A stretch of 64,000 nt of DNA from Bacteroidales bacterium (GCA_030637515.1 DAOWGM010000008.1:1-64000); one strand, 5' to 3'; positions 38,401 through 47,102 are shown, numbered from the stretch's first letter. A program made the numbers and translations. The notes: generated by a model from the letters alone, not told the origin.

Positions 38401-38713
38401 TCATTCTTTTAGGTGCTCTTCTTTGTGTATTAATTTTGGCATCTTGTAATTTTCTTCCCAATACATCATCCTTTGCCAAAAGCAAAAAATCCTTTTCTAA
38501 CCCTAAAACATGTAAAACAGAAAAATATAATCCAATGCTAACAGTAGGAGCTCCTTTCTCAATTTCAGTTAATGTTGGTCTGCTAATATTCGCTCTTTCT
38601 GAAACCTGTTCAGAACTTAATTTTCGTCTCAACCTTGCTATTTTAATATTCCCCCCTAATTCAGATAATATTCGCGAGGATTTAGGTAATAGAATAATTT
38701 TTCTTTTTGCCAT
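38390..38713 (-). CDS. hipB: HipB-type helix-turn-helix antitoxin/repressor
   Basis: 107 residues. The Xre/Cro helix-turn-helix spans about residues 21-75 (GGNIKIARLRRKLSSEQVSERANISRPTLTEIEKG, then SIGLYFSVLHVLG), followed by a basic, probably flexible tail that ends QRRAPKRMSDE. HipB neutralises HipA and represses the operon by binding multiple operators. Upstream (38758-38829) lie four motif copies spaced 20-21 bp that fit such a role. It overlaps hipA by 11 bp. Confidence 0.9.
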   Translation of the reverse strand: MAKRKIILLPKSSRILSELGGNIKIARLRRKLSSEQVSERANISRPTLTEIEKGAPTVSIGLYFSVLHVLGLEKDFLLLAKDDVLGRKLQDAKINTQRRAPKRMSDE

Positions 38714-38731
38714 AACATTTAATATATTTTA

Positions 38732-38829
38732 CAAATATAGTGTGTTTTGTCAATTATATTTGGCATTATGCAATTTTATTTGTCATTTTACTAATTTAAT
38801 TATGCATTACACTAATATTATTTGTCATT
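38732..38829 (-). promoter_or_regulatory. hipBA promoter with four ~21-bp phased operator-like repeats
   Basis: On the minus strand CAAATATA (38732-38739) reads as TATATTTG, a -7 box. Behind it are ATTTGGCATT (38758), ATTTGTCATT (38778), ATTATGCATT (38799) and ATTTGTCATT (38820), at steps of 20, 21 and 21 bp, about two helical turns. Copies two and four share a longer block including TAATTTAA. E. coli hipBA also has four operators with similar spacing, though its operator sequence differs. Confidence 0.65.
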
Positions 38830-38999
38830 TGTTAATTTAATTAATATCATTCAAAAAGTTTATGATATGAAATAACTCATACAAAAATTCCAAAGCTATA
38901 GGTCCAGTTTATATTTATTTGTGAGAAGACCTACCATAAAGTATCTTGATTTGAAAACTCTACCGGAAGTTAACTTTTCATATTCATCTCGTTTTTCGT

Positions 39000-39016
39000 T
39001 CCTGTTGGGGCTACAA
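39000..39016 (+). repeat. Putative distal attachment site (copy of tRNA-Arg 3' end)
   Basis: TCCTGTTGGGGCTACAA is identical to 34309-34325 but lacks the rest of a tRNA; upstream bases cannot fold into D or anticodon arms. It marks the probable right end of a 4.7-kb island holding the helicase and hipBA. No integrase gene is present between the repeats. The sequence just to its left (38840-38999) has no recognisable gene. Confidence 0.6.
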
Positions 39017-39044
39017 AAAAAGCCGGCTAATTCGCCGGCTTTTA
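39014..39044. terminator. Bidirectional rho-independent terminator
   Basis: Perfect 7-bp GC-rich stem AGCCGGC/GCCGGCT with a 6-base loop, flanked by A7 on the left and TTTTA on the right. It serves the leftward gene ending at 39062 and lies directly against the att-like repeat. Confidence 0.88.
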
Positions 39045-39061
39045 TATTTAATTGTTTGTTT

Positions 39062-40759
39062 TTATTCTGCATTTTCTGTAACACACTCTTTTAGAGCTAA
39101 TAAAATATTTCTTGCACTCTCGATGTCTGAAACATGAATATTCATCTGGCTTGCATAACTTTGTATTTCACCATCTTTATAAATTTTAATTACTTTGGTA
39201 TTGTAATTTGTAACTAAATTAACCGATAATTTTTTTCCTGAAATATCATATTCAAGACTATTAGGATTTATATCAGATAAATTAAATTCATATATATATT
39301 CTGTGTTTTTCTTAACAGTAATTTCCTTCAGCGTTAATCTGAGTTTATTATTATCTTCTGATATTCTTTCTAATAACTGACTGTATACTGTTTCTCCTAC
39401 AGAAACCTCAGTTGTGTTTTCAATAAGCCAGTCTATTTTATTTCCAATATTCTGTTCAGGAACAAGCCTTGCGATATTTGACTCACACAGAGGTATTGTC
39501 TTTTTAAAAACATGCAATAATAAACGCGCATTTTCCATATCATTACATAAAATTTCTATGTCGTTAATATAATTCTGTTGTTCGTCGTTTTCGAAAACTT
39601 TTATTAATTTACTGTCCCCTACTGTCTGAAAAGTTAATACGAACTTTTTTCCACTAACTTTATAATCTAATGAGTTCTGATTAATGTCAGAAAGATTAAA
39701 TTCATACCTTGAATCAACCTTCTTTTTCATGTCGTCTTTAACAATACTCAGTTTTGTTATACAGTCGTTTAAAAATATCTGATCATACGTTATTTCGCCA
39801 ATAACAATATTGCCAATACTTCTACTTAACAAGGTTGTTGCTTCGTTTAAATCACTAATTATCGGCAATGAGCTTTTAAGTTCTTCTTCTGCAAGAGGAA
39901 TAGTCTGATCTAAAATGTATCTTAAATCTCGTGCATTCTCAATATTATATGCAATAATTTTAATTTTATATCCGTAATTTGAAAGTTCTCCTTCTGCATA
40001 GCTTTTAATAAGCTTTCTTTTACCTTTTGTTTCAAAAACAACTGAAAACACAGCTCCCTTAACTTCAAATTTTAATGAGTTTAGATTAATATCTGCTAAA
40101 TTAAATTCAAACTTTCTTGTTTTAGATGATTTTTCACTTGTTTCAACAACCTCAAGATTAACTTTTCCGGTATATAGTTCGTCTTTAGTTAATTTTTGCT
40201 GAAACGATTCGTCATTAATATTTACATCCTTAACATTTTCTGTTAACCAAATAAGCTTTTCTTCATAAGAGTCCAAACTAAATTTATTCTCCATAATATT
40301 TTCAGCAACAGGAATCAGCTCTTTTATTTTTTCTTTAATTATTCGTGCATTATCAATATCTTCAGCATATATTTTTACAAGCTTATTATATGAATCAAGC
40401 TCGCCATTTTTAGTTATTGTAACTAACTTTTGATTTTTATCAACTATTAATTGTACATACATTTTTTCTTTTTCGGTTATTTCCCTTACCATAACAGGGT
40501 CGATATCTGCAAGGTTAAATTCATAAATAAACTCTGTTATTTCACCTTTTTGATTAATCTCTTTATTTATAAAACTAATTACTCCTGGTAGAACAATCTT
40601 AATTTCTTGTTCAAATGTGAGCTTTGTTGTACTAACCGTTTTAATGTTTTCTGTTAACTCTTCAATAATACCGTTAAATTGATCTGCCTGCGCTTTTAAA
40701 TTTGGTGCGCAAACACTCAATAGAAACATCCCTAAAAGAAAAAAATAAACTCGCTTCAT
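39062..40759 (-). CDS. Secreted protein made of four ~138-residue repeats, unknown function
   Basis: 565 residues from the ATG at 40759, which begins a good signal peptide (MKRVYFFLLGMFLLSVCA, then NLKAQ). The frame stays open 48 codons further upstream, but that part is hydrophobic, AT-rich and unlikely to be translated. Four repeats are anchored by YEFNLADIDP, FEFNLADINLNS, YEFNLSDINQNS and YEFNLSDINPNS, at intervals of about 412-416 bp. Each repeat also has an IYAEDIDNAR-like segment and an IPLAE-like segment, with mixed beta/alpha character. No family recognised. A periplasmic or surface binding protein is a guess. It is single, with terminators near both its ends. Confidence 0.75.
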   Translation of the reverse strand: MKRVYFFLLGMFLLSVCAPNLKAQADQFNGIIEELTENIKTVSTTKLTFEQEIKIVLPGVISFINKEINQKGEITEFIYEFNLADIDPVMVREITEKEKMYVQLIVDKNQKLVTITKNGELDSYNKLVKIYAEDIDNARIIKEKIKELIPVAENIMENKFSLDSYEEKLIWLTENVKDVNINDESFQQKLTKDELYTGKVNLEVVETSEKSSKTRKFEFNLADINLNSLKFEVKGAVFSVVFETKGKRKLIKSYAEGELSNYGYKIKIIAYNIENARDLRYILDQTIPLAEEELKSSLPIISDLNEATTLLSRSIGNIVIGEITYDQIFLNDCITKLSIVKDDMKKKVDSRYEFNLSDINQNSLDYKVSGKKFVLTFQTVGDSKLIKVFENDEQQNYINDIEILCNDMENARLLLHVFKKTIPLCESNIARLVPEQNIGNKIDWLIENTTEVSVGETVYSQLLERISEDNNKLRLTLKEITVKKNTEYIYEFNLSDINPNSLEYDISGKKLSVNLVTNYNTKVIKIYKDGEIQSYASQMNIHVSDIESARNILLALKECVTENAE

Positions 40760-40814
40760 TTTAAAAAATTTTAAATTATACTTATAATTACTGCTTTTAA
40801 AAACATAAATGTAC

Positions 40815-40832
40815 CATAAAATATATTTTATG
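40815..40832. promoter_or_regulatory. 18-bp perfect palindrome upstream of the repeat protein gene
   Basis: CATAAAATATATTTTATG reads the same on both strands and lies 56 bp upstream of the chosen start at 40759. It may be an operator, but AT-rich palindromes arise easily by chance in this genome. Confidence 0.3.
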
Positions 40833-40920
40833 ATACATTTTATGGAAAAATAAATTAGAACTCTGTTAAAAAACAAGAAACTGTTAATGCAAAAAGACTT
40901 CATTTGAGTTTAAACGTGTA

Positions 40921-40950
40921 AAAACCAGAGAAGTATTCTTCTCTGGTTTT
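40921..40950. terminator. Bidirectional rho-independent terminator
   Basis: A perfect 12-bp stem, AAAACCAGAGAA with TTCTCTGGTTTT around loop GTATTC, overlaps the stop codon of the leftward gene at 40949. Its own A and T ends supply the U tract in either direction. Confidence 0.88.
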
Positions 40951-41674
40951 AACTAAATTTATTTAAAAATAGTCTATTAGGAGACAGCTCATTATTTATT
41001 CCTGTCAATAATGTATATCCCATAGTTTTTCCATTAGAATACGTTTCGCTCTTTACGGTTCCAACATCTTCTGCAATCCATTCTGCTGCTTCCATTCGAA
41101 CACTAAACATTGACTTAACTGTCATTGTATAAGTAATTTTGTAACAACTAAAAATTCCTGCATTTGTAGTAATTTCTTCTTTTGCTTCAACTTTTCTTTT
41201 AGTAATATCAGTTACCATACCCATTATTTTCATTCCTTCAGAATAAATACTAATCTCTAATTTTCCGTCTTTTAATTCATCTCCAACATTCAGGTTAGCA
41301 GGAATCTCAAGATTATCGCTATTTACCTTCACATCCATATCCTCATATGCTGCCATTGTTTGAGCATCCATAAAGCTTTTCATATCGATAGAATATGTGC
41401 CATTTTCACATTTAACACTATACTCATTTGAACCTGTTTCTTTTCCTTTCTTATCAAATGATTGTGTTTCTATTTTTGCCGTATAAGCACCTCCTGTTTC
41501 AATTATTTCTTTACTAATCTGAATACTACTTCCTGTTAGCTTATCTTTTCCATCAAAGCTTTTATATTCTATTTGTGCTCCTTGCTTTTTTGGAAAATAA
41601 TATTTGCAATCTTGCGCTAATGTAATTACAGCAACAAAAAGAAACATCGATACCAATACCATTGTTTTTTTCAT
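40949..41674 (-). CDS. TapB/DUF3108-like secreted protein
   Basis: 241 residues with a signal peptide (1-20, ending ITLAQ). The mature part starts CKYYFPKKQGAQIEYKSFDGKDK, contains GDELKDGKLEISIYS, and later NAGIFSCYKITYTM, then WIAEDVGTVKSETYSNGK. This follows the beta-rich pattern of TapB/DUF3108-like periplasmic proteins, in which a polymer- or lipid-binding half-barrel is suspected. Read alone, with a terminator at its end. Function unknown; the family call is moderate. Confidence 0.68.
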   Translation of the reverse strand: MKKTMVLVSMFLFVAVITLAQDCKYYFPKKQGAQIEYKSFDGKDKLTGSSIQISKEIIETGGAYTAKIETQSFDKKGKETGSNEYSVKCENGTYSIDMKSFMDAQTMAAYEDMDVKVNSDNLEIPANLNVGDELKDGKLEISIYSEGMKIMGMVTDITKRKVEAKEEITTNAGIFSCYKITYTMTVKSMFSVRMEAAEWIAEDVGTVKSETYSNGKTMGYTLLTGINNELSPNRLFLNKFS

Positions 41675-41747
41675 TGTGTTACTTATTTGATTTATATTAA
41701 AAAATTTGTGATTAAAACAATCCTTGTATTATAGAGTATTTGTAAAT

Positions 41748-42569
41748 CTAATTGTTAAATGCAGTATGTAAATATGCCTCAAAACTTACATTAAAATCAG
41801 CTGGACTTTCGTAAAAGAAAATATGTCCGGTGTCTTTAATAATTTGAATAATAGTTCTCCAAATTGTAGGAATATCAATTGAGTTTAAATAATCAAAATT
41901 GATAATCAGATCAAGTTCTCCAAAATAAACCGCAACAGGAACTTTTATGTTTTTAATTATTTCAATCTGGTCCTTATAATCTCCTTTCAGAATTGATTTG
42001 AAAAGACATTCTCTGGTTTTTAAATCTGCTTTCCTTATTATTTCTGGTATAAATTCCGGGTATTTTGTTTTTTCTTCTACAAGTAATGCTGCAAATTGAT
42101 GTACCTCACTATCGTCCATTCCGGCTTTTGCAAATGTTTCAAAAAATGATTTTTTTAGAAACATTTCATCGGTTACAGGATTCGAAAAAGGAACAGCCCC
42201 AAGCAATACAAGCCCTGACGGATTATTTAATTTATCAAAAGCCTCTATAATTATATTTGCTCCTGTATTATGACCCACATACACAGCATCTTCAAGCTTT
42301 AACTCCTTACAAAAATCAATCAGAAAATTACTTAATCCGGAAATTGTATAATCATTTTCTGGATTATCTGAAGCTTCGGAATTTCCATAACCTATTAAAT
42401 CCAGTGCTATAAACCTGAACTGATAAGATAAAACCGAATCAATTAATTGTCTGATAAATATTGAGGCCGATGATGACATTCCATGAACAAAAACAACAGG
42501 ATGTCCATTGTCTTTGGATTCGTAATAAAAAATGTCTTTCCCTTTGATGTTAACTTTCTTTTGTTTCAT
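41748..42569 (-). CDS. Alpha/beta hydrolase
   Basis: 273 residues, cytoplasmic (no signal). VVFVHGMSSSASIF is the HG oxyanion motif. The nucleophile elbow is at VYVGHNTGANI, where Asn stands in the usual Ser position of GxSxG, so the enzyme could be inactive or use a different nucleophile. The acid is likely in FGELDLIINF and the histidine in DTGHIFFYE. A decayed relative of its last 26 codons lies at 36930-37012. Substrate unknown; the apparent loss of the nucleophile serine is worth noting. Confidence 0.82.
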   Translation of the reverse strand: MKQKKVNIKGKDIFYYESKDNGHPVVFVHGMSSSASIFIRQLIDSVLSYQFRFIALDLIGYGNSEASDNPENDYTISGLSNFLIDFCKELKLEDAVYVGHNTGANIIIEAFDKLNNPSGLVLLGAVPFSNPVTDEMFLKKSFFETFAKAGMDDSEVHQFAALLVEEKTKYPEFIPEIIRKADLKTRECLFKSILKGDYKDQIEIIKNIKVPVAVYFGELDLIINFDYLNSIDIPTIWRTIIQIIKDTGHIFFYESPADFNVSFEAYLHTAFNN

Positions 42570-42690
42570 CCGTAAGTTTTTTATTTATATAAATTTATGA
42601 ATTCTATAAGTATTAGTCAAGTTAAAAATCAAACCTAGTATTAATCTTACTAATATTATTTCTATTTTTAATTAAACTAATTTTGTTGTT

Positions 42691-44616
42691 ATGAAAAAAA
42701 CACTTTTTGTTATTCTTTTCTTTATACCTCTTTTAATGCTTTCGCAAACACCGAATCCGGAGTCATTTAAATCTTCTTTTAAATCAAGAAACAAAAGTAA
42801 TATCAACCTATACTACAACCATTTACTTGATAATTATGATTTGCATTTTGTCCATCTTGACCTTGAGGTTACAGATGAATCAACCTATATAAAAGGACGT
42901 GCAAGCTTGCATGCAAAAACAAAACAAACTCTTGATACTCTTTTATTTCATTTAAACGACTATCTAACAGTAGATTCGGTAATTATTAATGACGTTAAAA
43001 TAGCCTCAACTCACAATAATAATTATTTACGATATATTTTCAGTCCTGCGCTTCCTGAAAGCTCTGAAATAATTACAGAAATCTATTATCATGGTACGCC
43101 AATTGGTGCAGGCGTTACAAACAAAACAAATACAACCTGGAATAAAAAAGTTACTTATACTTTATCTGAATCTTTTCACGCATATGAATGGTGGCCTTGC
43201 AAACAAGTTTTGTCGGATAAAATTGATTCTGCATATATTTTCCTTACATGTGACGATGATTTAAAAGCCGGCTCAAATGGATTATTAACTAGTGAGGTAA
43301 GCCTACCAAATAACAAAAAGCGATTTGAGTGGAAAACAAATTATCCAATCGATTATTATCTTATCTCATTTTCTGTCTCAGAATACCAAGATTATTCCAT
43401 TAATGCGTATCCAAAAGGTTCTGATCCTGTATTAATTCAGAATTATATTTATAATTCTGATGGTTGTCTTGACTATTATAAAAACGATCTTGATAAAACA
43501 GCTGATTTAATTGAATTATATAGCGACAAATTTGGCTTATATCCATTTAGAAATGAAAAATACGGGCATTGTTTGGCAGAGCTCAATGGCGGAATGGAGC
43601 ATCAAACTATGTCGACAATGATAAATTTCAACTTTTATCTTGTTGCGCATGAGCTTGGACATATGTGGTTTGGTGACTATGTTACCTGTGCAAGCTGGCA
43701 AGACATATGGATAAACGAAGGTTTTGCTTCTTATACCGAATATGTAGCAAAAGAAAATCTGGTTTCTTTAACCGAAGCTGATAACTGGATGAAAGATGCA
43801 CATAGCTACGCTCTTGAAGAACCGCATGGAAGTGTATACATTCCATTTGAAGATGCTGCTTATGAGAGCCGTATTTTCAATTATGCACTTTCATACAAAA
43901 AGGGTGCTGCACTGATCCATATGATCAGAAATGAAATTAATGATGATGAAGTTTTCTTTTCAGCCATTAAAAATTACCTTGCCGAATATGCTAATGGAGT
44001 TGCAACAGGAGATGATTTTAAAAATTCGCTTGAAACTTATACAGATATTGATTTTGATGCCTTTTTTAATCAATGGTATTACGGAAAAGGATTTCCTCGT
44101 TTTTCGGTAGAATATTCACAGGTAAATGACTCTTTACATTTATTGGCTCAGCAAAGAACTTCTTCCACTGAAACACCTCTTTTTCAAATACATGTCGACT
44201 ATAAGATTTCTTTTTCTGATGGAGATACAACGGTTAGACTTTACCAATCAAAAAATAATGAGTTTTATTCTATCCCTTTTAGTAAAAACATTATTTCCAT
44301 TGAGATGGATCCCAATAATTATATTTTAAAGGAATCTGCAACTATCGATTCTGTGAATTCTCCGGGAAACAACTCCTCGCTTTTTAAAATATTTCCTAAT
44401 CCGGCAAGCAATCGTATTCAATTGCGTTTTAATATTAATCTGCATAATCAAAGAAAACATGTTCAGATTTTTAACCTGAATGGTATATTAATAAAACAGT
44501 TTAATACATATAAAGATCTTATATCAGTTAGTATTTCTGATTTATCAAGTGGTTTTTATTTTATTAAGGTAATTTCATCCGGAAAATCTTATTCATATAA
44601 GCTTATAAAACAATAA
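42691..44616 (+). CDS. Secreted M1 family aminopeptidase with T9SS sorting domain
   Basis: 641 residues. A signal peptide (1-18) is followed by an M1 N-terminal beta domain and the catalytic domain with GGMEHQT (300-306), zinc motif H320-ELG-H324 and third ligand E343 in WINEGFASYTEY. Residues about 560-641 are a type IX secretion sorting domain (KIFPNPASNRIQLRF, then LSSGFYFIKVISSGKSYSYKLIKQ). It should be exported across the outer membrane and trim N-terminal residues from peptides. TAATTTTG at 42678-42685 fits a -7 box but would give almost no leader. Confidence 0.93.
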   Translation: MKKTLFVILFFIPLLMLSQTPNPESFKSSFKSRNKSNINLYYNHLLDNYDLHFVHLDLEVTDESTYIKGRASLHAKTKQTLDTLLFHLNDYLTVDSVIINDVKIASTHNNNYLRYIFSPALPESSEIITEIYYHGTPIGAGVTNKTNTTWNKKVTYTLSESFHAYEWWPCKQVLSDKIDSAYIFLTCDDDLKAGSNGLLTSEVSLPNNKKRFEWKTNYPIDYYLISFSVSEYQDYSINAYPKGSDPVLIQNYIYNSDGCLDYYKNDLDKTADLIELYSDKFGLYPFRNEKYGHCLAELNGGMEHQTMSTMINFNFYLVAHELGHMWFGDYVTCASWQDIWINEGFASYTEYVAKENLVSLTEADNWMKDAHSYALEEPHGSVYIPFEDAAYESRIFNYALSYKKGAALIHMIRNEINDDEVFFSAIKNYLAEYANGVATGDDFKNSLETYTDIDFDAFFNQWYYGKGFPRFSVEYSQVNDSLHLLAQQRTSSTETPLFQIHVDYKISFSDGDTTVRLYQSKNNEFYSIPFSKNIISIEMDPNNYILKESATIDSVNSPGNNSSLFKIFPNPASNRIQLRFNINLHNQRKHVQIFNLNGILIKQFNTYKDLISVSISDLSSGFYFIKVISSGKSYSYKLIKQ

Positions 44617-44728
44617 TTTCTAATTAAATAAATAACTATAAATAAATAATTACGTATACAATAGTGAACTCTGTCTTTATAAATTGATATTAACCTGTTA
44701 TTAAACCATTTCTTAAGGAGAAAATATT

Positions 44729-45127
44729 ATGAAACCAAATTTCATTTGTCCAAAATGCAGAGGATTTCTAAATGTAGGTGATCACATAGTTTTAGTTGCG
44801 GAATCAAAACATAAAAATAAAGGGCTTGTGTTATTTAGCCCGGAGATAGGTAATTATACTACATCAAGAAATCCTGAATTCATAGTTACAGAAGGTGAAA
44901 AACATGAGTTTTTTTGTCCTATATGCCACAAAAAGCTCGCTGCAGATATTCACGATAATTTATCAAGAATAATAATGATTGATAAAAACAACGAGGAATT
45001 TGAAATCCTGTTTAGTAAAATTGCCGGTGAGAAAAGCACTTATAAAATAGTTGGTGAGTCTGCTGAAATATATGGAGAACATCACTCTAACTATATCGAT
45101 TTTATTAATTTAAGTCAAAATAAATAA
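44729..45127 (+). CDS. Small zinc-ribbon-like protein, unknown function
   Basis: 132 residues without a signal or membrane segment. Two Cys pairs, CPKC near residue 8 and CPIC near residue 63, lie about 55 residues apart and could form one zinc site; HKKLAADIHDNLSRI follows the second. The C-terminal half is beta-rich (EFEILFSKIAGEKSTYKIVG). A ribosome site AAGGAG lies 8 bp before the ATG. No known family recognised. Cytoplasmic by default. Confidence 0.65.
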   Translation: MKPNFICPKCRGFLNVGDHIVLVAESKHKNKGLVLFSPEIGNYTTSRNPEFIVTEGEKHEFFCPICHKKLAADIHDNLSRIIMIDKNNEEFEILFSKIAGEKSTYKIVGESAEIYGEHHSNYIDFINLSQNK

Positions 45128-45140
45128 TTTACTTAAATAA

Positions 45141-45164
45141 AAAGGGAGCCTAAAGCTCCCTTTC
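45141..45164. terminator. Bidirectional rho-independent terminator
   Basis: AAAGGGAGC and GCTCCCTTT form a perfect stem around CTAAA, between the convergent zinc-ribbon gene and YitT-like gene. Confidence 0.88.
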
Positions 45165-45181
45165 TTATTCATTATATACTA

Positions 45182-46120
45182 TTAATCTTCTTGAATAGGT
45201 TTGAATCCATTCCCCAGAACCTCATGAGCATCAATTACTGTCATAAAAGCATCTGGATCTATTTCCTTAATGAAATCTTGTAAAATTCCTTGTTCTCGTC
45301 TGTTAACATTTGTAAAAATTATCTTTTTCTCCAAACCTTTGTACATGCCATTGCCGTTTATCAAAGTTCCACTCCTTTTTAAATCATTGATAATTTTATC
45401 TCTAATTTCTTCATATTTATCAGAAATAATAAAAAGAGCCTTGTCATAACTTACTCCTTGTAATGTTGCATCGATTACTTTCCCGGTAATGTATATAACA
45501 ATCCAGGAATATAGTGGTATTTTCCAGTCCTTAAAAACCAGTAGCCCGATCAAAACAATAACAGAATCAACGGCAATTATTAAAAGTCCTAACGACATTC
45601 TTGTGTATTTAGCCAATATCATGGCAATAATATCAGATCCTCCTGAAGTTGCCCTTGATTTAAAAATTAAACCTAAGCCAAATCCAATTAAAACTCCTCC
45701 AAATACGCACGATAATAAAACATCATCAACTAAAGCCCCGGTAAACTCTGCATCAAGAAAATCAATAAAAATAGAGGTTAGTAAAAAACCTACTATTGTT
45801 TTTACGCCAAACCTTGGACCTAAAACTTTAATTCCTAAAATAGTTAAAGGAATATTCAGAATTAACCCAACAAACCCAATACCGAGTCCATCCTTAAAAA
45901 TAGGTTCACTAAAGAAAGGAATCCTAATACCTTCATGCATTATTTCGGATGTTATATTTTTTACAACAATTCCAACACCATAAACACCTCCAGGTACAAT
46001 TTTATGCGGATCGATAAAATAAACAAAACCCGCTGCCAGAATAAAAGATCCTATAGCTATTAAGGAATAACTATAAAACCATTCTTTAGATAGAAATTTT
46101 TCTTTTGTTACAAAAGTCAT
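45182..46120 (-). CDS. YitT family membrane protein (DUF161/DUF2179)
   Basis: 312 residues. About five to six membrane helices in residues 15-215 include SRATSGGSDIIAMILAKYTRMSLG and GKVIDATLQGVSYDKALFIISDKYEEI, the YitT hallmarks. The C-terminal soluble DUF2179 domain (about 220-305) has a ferredoxin-like pattern ending FMTVIDAHEVLGNGF. Members are conserved inner-membrane proteins of unsettled function, possibly transporters. Single-gene unit between two terminators. Confidence 0.92.
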   Translation of the reverse strand: MTFVTKEKFLSKEWFYSYSLIAIGSFILAAGFVYFIDPHKIVPGGVYGVGIVVKNITSEIMHEGIRIPFFSEPIFKDGLGIGFVGLILNIPLTILGIKVLGPRFGVKTIVGFLLTSIFIDFLDAEFTGALVDDVLLSCVFGGVLIGFGLGLIFKSRATSGGSDIIAMILAKYTRMSLGLLIIAVDSVIVLIGLLVFKDWKIPLYSWIVIYITGKVIDATLQGVSYDKALFIISDKYEEIRDKIINDLKRSGTLINGNGMYKGLEKKIIFTNVNRREQGILQDFIKEIDPDAFMTVIDAHEVLGNGFKPIQED

Positions 46121-46211
46121 ATTTATAAATATTAGTTATGTCTGCTTATTAAAATCGCGGCAAAAGTATATTTTTTTACCTAAATTAAGTAATCAATTAC
46201 ATAAAATCAAT

Positions 46212-46240
46212 AAAAAAACAAGGAGTAAAACTCCTTGTTC
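46212..46240 (-). terminator. Rho-independent terminator of the universal stress protein gene
   Basis: ACAAGGAG and CTCCTTGT pair around TAAAA, next to an A-run that reads as a T-run on the minus strand. Confidence 0.85.
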
Positions 46241-46268
46241 ATTATTATGTCATATTTATAATAATATT

Positions 46269-47102
46269 TTATCCTCCGGTAGCACTAAATGTACCGTAAC
46301 GACTAAGATCTGTTCTTGGATTAACAACCATTACAGGAATTCTGGCTGTGTTAGCAATTATATACTGCTCTTGTGCTCCCAAAACATAGTCTGCAATTCC
46401 AATTCCTTTTGTAGTCATAATCAGAATCATGTCGGCATCAACTTTTTTTGCAAAAGCTATAGATTCTTCAGCAGAATTACTTCCTTCTATCTTGTGCAGC
46501 TCATAGTCACAATCATATTTATCAAGAATTTTTTCGGCGAAGTGTACATTACCCATCAACTTCGTATTTAACGCCTTATCTTTTAATGTTGGAATTATTA
46601 TATTGATTTTAACCTCAAAATATTTAACTAAAAATAAAGCCCACTGTAGTTTTTGTTTTGCTTCACTTCTATAATCCAGAGGGAATACAATGTCTTTAAA
46701 AACCTCTTTCTTTGAAGGAGGGTCCTGAACAACAATAAATGGAATTTTTGAACCAACAATAACTTTTAAAGCATAACTTCCTGTGAATTTCTGCATGCCC
46801 TTAATGCCATGGGTTCCCATAACAACCATACTAACATTGTTTTCAGAAGCATAATCTGAAATTACATGAAATAAGCTTCCTTCAAGAACCAAGGGATGTA
46901 ACTCATATCCATATTTCTCAGTAAGTTTTTCAATATCTTTATTTAATTCAACTAACGCTTCTTCTCCTTTTTTTAGCGTTTTTACAACGTGAATTAATGT
47001 GATTTGGTTATTTAATCGTTTTGCAACTTTTATTGCATGTTCTAATGCATATTCTGCTACTTCTGTGAAATCCCAGGGAACTAATAAAATGTCTTTTTCC
47101 AT
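46269..47102 (-). CDS. Tandem-domain universal stress protein
   Basis: 277 residues with two UspA folds. Domain 1 (about 1-140) has DILLVPWDFTEVAEYALEHAIKVAK and the nucleotide motif MGTHGIKGMQKFTGSYALKVI. Domain 2 (about 145-277) is more divergent (VFPLDYRSEAKQKLQWALFLVKYF, then DYVLGAQEQYIIANTARIPVMVV). The Gly-x2-Gly-x9-Gly-Ser/Thr type ATP signature is recognisable in domain 1 and degraded in domain 2. Cytoplasmic, induced under stress in known cases. It is read alone. Confidence 0.93.
   Translation of the reverse strand: MEKDILLVPWDFTEVAEYALEHAIKVAKRLNNQITLIHVVKTLKKGEEALVELNKDIEKLTEKYGYELHPLVLEGSLFHVISDYASENNVSMVVMGTHGIKGMQKFTGSYALKVIVGSKIPFIVVQDPPSKKEVFKDIVFPLDYRSEAKQKLQWALFLVKYFEVKINIIIPTLKDKALNTKLMGNVHFAEKILDKYDCDYELHKIEGSNSAEESIAFAKKVDADMILIMTTKGIGIADYVLGAQEQYIIANTARIPVMVVNPRTDLSRYGTFSATGG

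Noticed and set aside
38758-38829. Possible CRISPR-like array
   Set aside because: Repeat units are only 10 bp at 20-21 bp steps and the region is a promoter; no cas genes. Operator sites fit better. No CRISPR array was seen elsewhere.
38896-39084. 62-codon minus-strand frame across the att-like repeat and terminator
   Set aside because: It runs through a strong terminator hairpin and the tRNA-derived repeat and has no ribosome site. Its middle faintly recalls a GIY-YIG nuclease end, but too weakly to claim.
40760-40903. 48-codon N-terminal extension of the four-repeat protein
   Set aside because: A proper signal peptide begins at 40759; the extension is AT-rich, hydrophobic and includes a palindrome more likely to be regulatory.
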